Assembly: GCA_007119075.1 (NCBI GenBank)
Contig: SKQJ01000163.1
Span: 1 to 9,823, forward strand
Origin: Bacteroidales bacterium
Lineage (GTDB): Bacteria; Bacteroidota; Bacteroidia; Bacteroidales; PUMT01
Reading direction: 5' to 3'
DNA length: 9,823 nt
The notes under the pieces were generated by a model that saw only the letters and a list, made by a program, of their open reading frames with translations, had not been told where the DNA came from and did no database searches. The translations under genes and the position numbers were made by a program. Positions 1-5,256 of the stretch are shown here, piece after piece (positions within the stretch are counted from its first letter, which is position 1; every line of letters begins with the position of its first letter).

Positions 1-22
1 ATTACTCAACGTTTAGGTATAA

Positions 23-91
23 CATGTGTAATCGACGAAGTCAATTTTTTTCATCCGTCTGTGAGTATTTTGACTTCGTCGATTACCCATG
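23..91. repeat. Long inverted repeat, 22-bp arms, 25-nt loop
   Basis: The arms are 23-44 and 70-91. Seventeen consecutive pairs are perfect (28-44 with 70-86), followed by one T/C mismatch and four more pairs (CATG with CATG at the outer ends). The 24-to-25-nt loop region is T-rich at its start (T7 at 45-51). No T-run follows the second arm, so it is not a classical intrinsic terminator on the + strand. It could be the end of a transcript entering from the left, a double-stranded RNA processing site, or a large operator ahead of abgT. The repeat is seen directly; its role is unknown. Confidence 0.85.
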
Positions 92-103
92 CAATTCATT
101 GCA
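90..103. repeat. Small operator-like inverted repeat
   Basis: Six-base arms TGCAAT and ATTGCA are separated by two bases. The element lies directly after the long inverted repeat and about 50 bp before the abgT -7 box, where a regulator site could sit. It is A/T-rich and short, so chance is a real alternative. Confidence 0.3.
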
Positions 104-131
104 CTTTGTTGGATTTTCAATTGATGGGAAA

Positions 132-160
132 TTCGGACAAAAAAAATTCATGTACATTTG
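132..160 (+). promoter_or_regulatory. Predicted Bacteroidota-type promoter of the AbgT gene
   Basis: TACATTTG at 153-160 matches the Bacteroidota -7 consensus TAnnTTTG at every fixed base. Upstream is an A-rich stretch with TTCGG at 132-136 in the place of the -33 TTG, which is only a partial match. Transcription would begin near 166, giving a leader of about 38 nt. The box sits inside a wider inverted repeat (GGACAA at 135-140 and TTGTCC near 158-163) and overlaps the palindrome ATGTACAT (150-157), so a repressor could bind here; that is inference. Confidence 0.55.
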
Positions 161-204
161 TCCAACGAACTGCCGCTTTTCGGATCGGGTAATATCAAAA
201 CAGA

Positions 205-1749
205 ATGGATCGATTAAAAAAGACGAGGGGTTTTTTTTCCAGGGTTTTTTCACGGTCGCTCGACTATATTGAAATAATAGGCAACAAGCTTCCCCACCCG
301 GCCACAATTTTCGCATTGCTTGCGCTGATAGTCGTCCTGCTTTCCACTATTACATACTGGGCGGGCACTTCTGCTATTCATCCGGTAGATGAAAGCGTTG
401 TCAGGGTAAATAATCTTCTGAGCGCCGATGGCATCAGGTGGATGTATACAAACCTGCTTGACAATTTCCTCAGGTTCCCTCCCCTTGGATATGTGCTCGT
501 AGTAATGATCGGGATCGGGCTTGCCGAAGGCACCGGGCTTTTTGCCGTCATGATCAGGTCGCTGGTGCTGAGCGCACCTCCCAGGCTTATAACCTATGCT
601 CTGGTTCTTGCGGGCATTATCAGCGGACTGGCGGTGGAAGCAGGCTATGTGATCCTGATCCCTCTTGGAGCGATGCTTTTCCATGCCCTGGGCCGGCATC
701 CCATGGCAGGACTTGCAGCCGCATTTTGCGGCGTCAGCGGGGGTTTCGGTGCAAATTTCCTCATCGGCTCGGTCGATCCGATTCTTGCCGGCATATCAAC
801 ATCTGCCGCACAGCTTATTATTGAAGATATAGTCATCAACCCTGCCGTCAATTATTATTTCATGATAGCCTCGAGTTTCGTGGTATTATTCACCGGCGCA
901 TGGGTTACCGACAGAATAGTTGAGCCACGGCTGGGCAAATACGAAGGGGCTGCCGAAAGATTTGCCATCGCCGATCTCACCTCCAGGGAGTACAAGGGCC
1001 TGAAGTGGGCCGGAATTTCCGTTTTATTTTTTGTCGCTTTGATGAGCCTGACCATAATACCGGAAAACGGGCTGCTAAGGGATCCTGAGACCGGATCCGT
1101 TTTGCATTCTCCTTTTTTTGACGGGATAATTATCGGGATCCTGCTTTTCTTTTTTATCCCTGCACTTGTTTACGGCTCGATTGCCGGGACCATCAGGAAT
1201 GACAAGGACCTGATGAAACATATTATAAAATCCATGTCAGGGATGGGAGGCTATATAGTTCTTGTGTTTTTTGCAGCTCAGTTTGTTTACTTTTTCAATC
1301 ACAGCAACCTGGGATTGATAATAGCTATAAAGGGGGCGTCCGGACTGGTGGACATAGGTTTCACCGGCCCCATGCTCATAGTTGCGTTTGTGCTGTTGTC
1401 GGCTTTCATAAACCTTTTCATGGGCAGCGCTTCGGCCAAATGGGCAATTATCGCACCCATATTTATCCCGATGCTGATGCTTCTTGATAACCCCTATCAT
1501 CCCGGTATTACCCAGGCAGCTTTCAGGATTGGCGACTCGCTTACGAACCTGATAACTCCAATGATGAGCTACTTCGCCCTGATCGTGACATTTGCCCAGA
1601 AATACGATGAAAAATACGGGATAGGGACAATCATTTCCACAATGCTTCCCTATACGGTATTTCTTACCATATTCTGGACGCTCCTGATGGTCATATGGAT
1701 TTACCTGGGAATACCGCTCGGACCCGACGGTCCCATTTACCTGGAGTAA
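205..1749 (+). CDS. AbgT-family transporter (p-aminobenzoyl-glutamate / antimetabolite transport)
   Basis: This 514-residue inner-membrane protein belongs to the AbgT family, whose members import p-aminobenzoyl-glutamate (E. coli AbgT) or export sulfonamides and p-aminobenzoate (MtrF, YdaH). Family signatures include GNKLPHP (residues 26-32), NFLRFPPLG (87-95), GVSGGFGANFLIGSVDP (176-192), the MGSASAKWA segment (406-414) and FRIGDSLTNLITP (440-452). By eye, D191, N403, W413, P433 and R441 line up with the functional D180, N390, W400, P418 and R426 reported for YdaH. Length is normal and many hydrophobic segments are visible. The ATG at 205 is the first in frame before GNKLPHP; there is no Shine-Dalgarno motif. 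T8 (231-238) and T6 (245-250) tracts lie in the first 16 codons. The gene stands alone on + with its own promoter and terminator. Family assignment is secure; substrate and direction of transport are not. Confidence 0.95.
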   Translation: MDRLKKTRGFFSRVFSRSLDYIEIIGNKLPHPATIFALLALIVVLLSTITYWAGTSAIHPVDESVVRVNNLLSADGIRWMYTNLLDNFLRFPPLGYVLVVMIGIGLAEGTGLFAVMIRSLVLSAPPRLITYALVLAGIISGLAVEAGYVILIPLGAMLFHALGRHPMAGLAAAFCGVSGGFGANFLIGSVDPILAGISTSAAQLIIEDIVINPAVNYYFMIASSFVVLFTGAWVTDRIVEPRLGKYEGAAERFAIADLTSREYKGLKWAGISVLFFVALMSLTIIPENGLLRDPETGSVLHSPFFDGIIIGILLFFFIPALVYGSIAGTIRNDKDLMKHIIKSMSGMGGYIVLVFFAAQFVYFFNHSNLGLIIAIKGASGLVDIGFTGPMLIVAFVLLSAFINLFMGSASAKWAIIAPIFIPMLMLLDNPYHPGITQAAFRIGDSLTNLITPMMSYFALIVTFAQKYDEKYGIGTIISTMLPYTVFLTIFWTLLMVIWIYLGIPLGPDGPIYLE

Positions 1750-1824
1750 CACGAAAAAATCACACTTGTCCTCACCGCGATCCTGCCGGGATGGTGCCGG
1801 CATACCGGCCGTGCCGGGTATGTG

Positions 1825-1851
1825 CCCGGCAGGAATATGGCCGGGATTTTT
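1825..1851 (+). terminator. Intrinsic terminator after the AbgT gene
   Basis: CCCGGC (1825-1830) pairs with GCCGGG (1840-1845) across a nine-base loop, followed by A and then T5 (1847-1851). This is the usual rho-independent layout, about 75 nt after the abgT stop. The left arm can also pair upstream: CCTGCCGGG (1782-1790) is the exact complement of 1825-1833, and TGCCGGG (1812-1818) pairs with 1825-1831. CATACC (1801-1806) also pairs with GGTATG (1817-1822). So two or more folds compete here. No T-run follows on the minus strand, so it probably does not end the convergent YebC gene. Confidence 0.6.
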
Positions 1852-1916
1852 GCAATTATTCTATGAGCAAATAGCCGGAACATGGAACAATAAAGAGCCA
1901 GGGTGGGGGTATCAGG

Positions 1917-2660
1917 CTATACCATTGCCTTTGCCACGTCTTCGGTAATATCCAGATTATGATACACATTCTGAACATCGTCGTCATCCTCGAACTCCTC
2001 GATCATTTTCAAGACCCGCAGCGCCGAATCAGTGTCGAGCTGTTTGAGATCGTTAGGGATACGCCTGAGCTCGGCATTTTCAGACTCAATGCCCAGATCC
2101 TCAACTCTTTTTCTTACTTTCCCGAAATCTTCCATTGAGGTGGTGATATAGTAAAAACCATCATTGATCTCCATATCTTCTGCCCCTGCATCGATGACCT
2201 CAAGCTCAAAAGATTCCGAATCTTCGATCTTTTCGCTGTCTACGGTGATAACTCCCTTACGGTCGAATAAAAACCCCAGCGAGCCGTGTGTGCTCAGGCT
2301 TCCGCCCCTTTTATTGAAAACAGACCTGACGCTTCCAACGGTACGCAAGTGATTGTCAGTGAGGCATTCTATAAATACGGCAACGCCGTTTGGCGCATAT
2401 CCCTCAAAAGTGACCTCCTGAAGATCAGAAGGATCTCTATCTGCTTTATTTATGGCCCTTTCGATGTTGTCCTTGGGCATATTGACCCCCTTGGCATTTC
2501 CAATTGCCAGTCTCAGGGCAGGATTTGCTTCGGGATCAGGTCCCCCCAACTTAACGGCAACTTCAATTTCCTTTACGATCCGGGAAAATATCTTAGAGCG
2601 CTTCGCATCGAGGGCTCCTTTTTTCCTTTTGATTGTTGACCATTTACTGTGTCCTGACAT
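1917..2660 (-). CDS. YebC/PmpR/TACO1-family protein
   Basis: This 247-residue protein is of full family length. The N-terminus MSGHSKWSTIKRKKGALDAK is the family hallmark (GHSKW, then KxxKxxxDAKRxKIF). NPALRLAIGNAKGVNMPKDNIERAI (residues about 46-70) and FEGYAPNGVAVFIECLTDN (about 85-103) are also typical. Members have been described as DNA-binding regulators (PmpR, YebC). Other work links the family to translation: mitochondrial TACO1 activates synthesis of COX1, and bacterial members are reported to relieve ribosome stalling at proline-rich stretches. Which role applies here cannot be told from sequence. The C-terminus is acidic (EEFEDDDDVQNV). The gene is divergent from miaB and convergent with the AbgT gene, so it is probably transcribed alone. 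The start is clear because the GHSKW motif begins at residue 3. Confidence 0.95.
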   Translation of the reverse strand: MSGHSKWSTIKRKKGALDAKRSKIFSRIVKEIEVAVKLGGPDPEANPALRLAIGNAKGVNMPKDNIERAINKADRDPSDLQEVTFEGYAPNGVAVFIECLTDNHLRTVGSVRSVFNKRGGSLSTHGSLGFLFDRKGVITVDSEKIEDSESFELEVIDAGAEDMEINDGFYYITTSMEDFGKVRKRVEDLGIESENAELRRIPNDLKQLDTDSALRVLKMIEEFEDDDDVQNVYHNLDITEDVAKAMV

Positions 2661-2678
2661 AACATAGTTGATTTATAG

Positions 2679-2686
2679 CAAAGATA
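2679..2686 (-). promoter_or_regulatory. Predicted -7 box of the YebC gene
   Basis: Read on the minus strand this is TATCTTTG, a full match to TAnnTTTG, 18 bases before the YebC ATG. The predicted transcript would have a leader of only about 12 nt. No good TTG is found at the -33 position, so the promoter is supported by one element only. Confidence 0.45.
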
Positions 2687-2778
2687 AAATTTTCCTTATT
2701 TTTTTCACAGGCATCATACAAGGCTATCATACAATTTCTTGTCCATTTTTCATTTCCATCCAGTCGGCCGGCATGTTC

Positions 2779-2832
2779 GCCGGGAACTTGCCCGGGACCG
2801 CTTTTTGGGTCCCGGGTCCGGACCCGGTTTTT
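2779..2832 (+). promoter_or_regulatory. Overlapping GC-rich hairpins with T-run, attenuator-like, upstream of miaB
   Basis: CCCGGGACC (2791-2799) pairs perfectly with GGTCCCGGG (2808-2816) across an eight-base loop. The right arm also forms the first part of the 16-bp palindrome CCGGGTCCGGACCCGG (2812-2827), which is followed at once by T5 (2828-2832). The two hairpins share 2812-2816 and cannot both form fully. The second looks like an intrinsic terminator and the first like an antiterminator. A further hairpin, CCGGG (2780-2784) with CCCGG (2791-2795), competes with the first. Against a role in miaB control, the best miaB promoter box lies downstream at 2864 and no good + promoter is visible upstream. 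A dispersed GC-rich intergenic repeat is the main alternative. Confidence 0.45.
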
Positions 2833-2863
2833 CCTTTCAGTTTTTCCTGATGTTAAATTAATG

Positions 2864-2871
2864 TATTTTTA
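2864..2871 (+). promoter_or_regulatory. Possible -7 box of miaB
   Basis: TATTTTTA matches seven of the eight positions of the Bacteroidota -7 box TAnnTTTG. It lies 23 bases before the miaB ATG at 2895, which gives a short leader. The -33 position is not clearly matched. The surrounding DNA is A/T-rich, so a chance match is possible. Confidence 0.35.
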
Positions 2872-2894
2872 CAGTTAATTATATAGCAGTGTAT

Positions 2895-4289
2895 ATGACA
2901 TTAAAACCCAGATATCATTCCCCTGCCGGTTATTCGGCTGAAGCCTCCGGTACAGATAAACGCAGGCTTTATATAGAAACCTACGGCTGCCAGATGAACG
3001 TAAGCGATTCGGAGGTTGTTGTCTCAATAATGAAGGAAAACGGAGTAGGCTATACCGAAGATATCACCCGGGCAGACATCATTCTCATAAACACCTGCTC
3101 GATACGTGAAAATGCCGAACAGAGGGTGTGGGGCCGGCTGGACCATTTCAGAAAGATCAAAAACAGCAAGCCCGGGCTTATTGTAGGTATAATCGGCTGT
3201 ATGGCCGAAAGGCTCAAGGAAAAATTGCTGGAAAAAGAAAAACTCGTTGATTTGGTCATCGGTCCGGATGCGTACAGGGAACTGCCCTCGCTTCTTGAAG
3301 AGGCAGGTACCGGTCAGAAGGCCATAAACGTATTGCTCAGCCGGGAAGAAACCTACGCCGACATCAGTCCGGTAAGAACCGACAAAAACAATGTATCGGC
3401 CTTTGTTTCAATTATGAGGGGCTGCAACAACTACTGTTCCTATTGTGTGGTGCCCTTTACCCGCGGCCGCGAGCGCAGCAGGGACCCGGAGTCCGTTCTC
3501 CGGGAGATCGGCACCCTGCATGAAAACGGATACAAAGAGGTAACCCTTCTCGGTCAGAATGTAAACTCCTACATGCACAAAATTTCTTCACCGGCCGGTT
3601 ACCTGGATTTCTCCGGTCTTCTCGAACAGGCCGCCGCCTTATACCCGGGAATGCGGATGCGTTTTTCCACCTCGCACCCCAGGGACATCAGCGATAAGCT
3701 GCTTCATACCATAGCCCGTCACGATAATATATGCAAGCATATACATCTGCCGGCCCAGTCGGGCAGCACAAGGATATTGAAACTGATGAACCGGGGATAT
3801 ACAAGGGAAGAGTATCTTGAAAGAATTTCGGCCATTCGCAACATAGTAGGGGACTGTGCAATATCGACCGACATTATTTCCGGATTTTGCTCCGAAACCG
3901 GGGAAGACCATCTGCAGACCCTCAGTCTCATGAAAGAAGCGGCCTATGATTTTGCCTATATGTTCAAGTACAGCGAAAGACCGGGCACCCGCGCCGCCGA
4001 AAAGCTCAATGATGATGTGCCGGAAGAGGTAAAGTCCCGCAGGCTCAGTGAAATAATCAGCCTCCAGGGAACTCTTTCGGCCCGTAGCAAGGAAGCCGAC
4101 ATGGGAAAAACATTCGAGGTGCTTGTTGAAGGAAAATCAAAGAAATCAGATTCTGAACTGTTTGGACGCACATCACAGAACAAGGTGGTTGTTTTTCCGT
4201 CAAACGGTTTCAAATCCGGAGATTTTGTGAACGTGCGCATCACAAGGTTCACCCCGGCAACACTTATTGGCATCGCCTGTCCGGAATAA
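2895..4289 (+). CDS. miaB: MiaB, tRNA-2-methylthio-N6-isopentenyladenosine-37 synthase
   Basis: MiaB is a radical-SAM methylthiotransferase that adds the 2-methylthio group to i6A37 of tRNAs reading UNN codons. In numbering from a GTG at 2889 (466 residues), the N-terminal methylthiotransferase domain (about 26-145) carries three cluster cysteines: C34 in YGCQMN, C70 in NTCSIRENAE and C104 in GCMAER. The radical-SAM motif CxxxCxxC is C179, C183, C186 in RGCNNYCSYCVVPFTRGRERSR; this RGRERSR form and the NTCSIRENAE motif favour MiaB over RimO or MtaB. A TRAM-like domain follows from about 400 to the end. I prefer the ATG at 2895 because GTG starts are rare in this group, but the two differ by only two codons. 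The gene is apparently monocistronic; its stop lies 16 bases from the convergent DUF6599 gene. Confidence 0.96.
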   Translation: MTLKPRYHSPAGYSAEASGTDKRRLYIETYGCQMNVSDSEVVVSIMKENGVGYTEDITRADIILINTCSIRENAEQRVWGRLDHFRKIKNSKPGLIVGIIGCMAERLKEKLLEKEKLVDLVIGPDAYRELPSLLEEAGTGQKAINVLLSREETYADISPVRTDKNNVSAFVSIMRGCNNYCSYCVVPFTRGRERSRDPESVLREIGTLHENGYKEVTLLGQNVNSYMHKISSPAGYLDFSGLLEQAAALYPGMRMRFSTSHPRDISDKLLHTIARHDNICKHIHLPAQSGSTRILKLMNRGYTREEYLERISAIRNIVGDCAISTDIISGFCSETGEDHLQTLSLMKEAAYDFAYMFKYSERPGTRAAEKLNDDVPEEVKSRRLSEIISLQGTLSARSKEADMGKTFEVLVEGKSKKSDSELFGRTSQNKVVVFPSNGFKSGDFVNVRITRFTPATLIGIACPE

Positions 4290-4298
4290 TTATCCGGA
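4280..4298. terminator. Weak hairpin between convergent miaB and DUF6599 genes
   Basis: TCCGGA at 4280-4285 and again at 4293-4298 form a 6-bp stem with a 7-base A/T loop. The miaB stop codon (4287-4289) is inside the loop. No T-run follows on either strand. It may contribute to 3'-end formation for both convergent transcripts, but it is short and the call is tentative. Confidence 0.3.
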
Positions 4299-4305
4299 TA
4301 CACTA

Positions 4306-5193
4306 CTATTCTCCTGAACCTGCAAGAAAAAGGTTGAGAAGGTCATTATCCCGCTTTCCGCCTGTTGCCGACCGCACCGCAACTATCCGGTCATTATTGC
4401 TGCGGGCGGCAAACCCGGCATCCTTTAATTGTAGCGCTAATTTGCCAGAAGCATCAATATCCCGGCAATCATTGATTACTGTCAGCAAAATTTCTGCCTG
4501 CCCCTCCTTCTCTTCAAGTTTAAGGTGCCATACAATATAATCATCCAGTCCCTCATATAAAGAAGCCAGATGGGGCAATGCATTCTGCAGGCCCAATATC
4601 CCTTTGACCACCTTTACCTCATCGATGACCTTCTTGAACATATCCTGACGGAAAAGCCCGGGCAGCTCAACCCTGATATCACCGGCAGCAGATGCAATGA
4701 CAGATCCTATTTCAACCGACAGATCCCTTGCCTTATCGCTGCCCGAATAGTTGATAAGCGAAAGGTAATAGTTGCCTGAATATAGCTGGTACTGAAACCT
4801 GTTAAGGCAATCTCCGGTCCTTACCGGGCCCCCCTCTTCACAACCCTGTACTGAAACCGAAAAAACGCCGAAAGCTCCGACCGGACTTTCCATACGGTAA
4901 AGCTCCAGCCGGAACTCTTCTCCCTGCCACTCTATCTCCTGGAGAACCATACGGTCAAATCCGTATTCATAGTAAAGGTCGGCACCACCGTTAATCAGTC
5001 CCCAAAGTGCTCCGCCAACAAACATCTCCTCCCTGCAGATATCCGAGCCAGGCATATCCTCCCGGGTGGGTACAGGCAGGTCCCCTGTGTTCAGAAGTTC
5101 TGAAAACAGGAAAAAAATAAATCCGGCAACCGACAGTATCATTGTAACCTTTATAGTTAGTTTTTGTAATATTTTCAAAAGCCAGATAAACAT
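4306..5193 (-). CDS. DUF6599-family protein with N-terminal membrane anchor
   Basis: This protein of up to 295 residues appears to belong to DUF6599, an uncharacterised bacterial family. The match rests on residues 62-111: LWGLINGGADLYYEYGFDRM, then FRLELYRMESPVGAFGVFS. A hydrophobic segment (about 14-33, VTMILSVAGFIFFLF) suggests a signal anchor or signal peptide, so the rest should lie outside the cytoplasm. Residues 118 and 129 are cysteines that could form a disulfide. The start is uncertain. The ATG at 5193 directly abuts a GC-rich hairpin (5194-5210) that would hinder initiation. The in-frame ATG at 5142 (278 residues) has AAAGG five bases upstream and keeps the hydrophobic segment; I slightly favour it but give the longer limit here. 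The gene follows the DUF362 gene by 50 bases and is probably cotranscribed. Function unknown. Confidence 0.85.
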   Translation of the reverse strand: MFIWLLKILQKLTIKVTMILSVAGFIFFLFSELLNTGDLPVPTREDMPGSDICREEMFVGGALWGLINGGADLYYEYGFDRMVLQEIEWQGEEFRLELYRMESPVGAFGVFSVSVQGCEEGGPVRTGDCLNRFQYQLYSGNYYLSLINYSGSDKARDLSVEIGSVIASAAGDIRVELPGLFRQDMFKKVIDEVKVVKGILGLQNALPHLASLYEGLDDYIVWHLKLEEKEGQAEILLTVINDCRDIDASGKLALQLKDAGFAARSNNDRIVAVRSATGGKRDNDLLNLFLAGSGE

Positions 5194-5210
5194 GAGGCCG
5201 GGCCGGCCTC
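5194..5210. repeat. Perfect GC-rich hairpin abutting the DUF6599 start
   Basis: GAGGCCGG and CCGGCCTC form a perfect 8-bp inverted repeat around one central G. On the minus-strand mRNA it sits between the DUF362 stop and the DUF6599 coding region, ending one base before the ATG at 5193. It has no T-run on the minus strand. Likely roles are mRNA stability, limiting translation of the second gene, or marking that the real start is at 5142. Confidence 0.65.
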
Positions 5211-5233
5211 TTTGTCCTGCAGGGGAAGACAGA

Positions 5234-5256
5234 CAGCAGCTTATCAGATGCTGCTG
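5234..5256. repeat. Hairpin spanning the DUF362 stop codon
   Basis: CAGCAGC (5234-5240) pairs perfectly with GCTGCTG (5250-5256) across nine bases that include the DUF362 stop (5244-5246). No T-run follows on the minus strand, so it is probably not a full terminator. It could reduce read-through into the DUF6599 gene or protect the DUF362 message. Confidence 0.5.

Noticed and set aside
4..114. Integron attC-like arrangement: ACTCAAC (4-10, fits RYYYAAC) and GTTGGAT (108-114, fits GTTRRRY) flank the long inverted repeat.
   Set aside because: The core motifs are very degenerate and pair at only about five of seven positions. The internal stem is far more perfect than attC stems. The neighbours are chromosomal housekeeping genes with no integrase or cassette array.
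24..272. Open frame of 82 codons overlapping the start of the AbgT gene.
   Set aside because: It runs through the long inverted repeat and the promoter, shows no recognisable domain, and overlaps a confidently assigned gene in another frame. A slippage fusion at the T8 tract was considered and has no support.
1237..1803. Minus-strand open frame of 188 codons opposite the AbgT gene.
   Set aside because: It is antisense to a strongly conserved transporter gene, and its composition (rich in H, Y, K, Q) is typical of a shadow frame.
1917..4289. A translation-gene operon containing the YebC gene and miaB.
   Set aside because: The two genes are divergent and separated by over 230 bp with GC-rich hairpins, so they cannot share a transcript.
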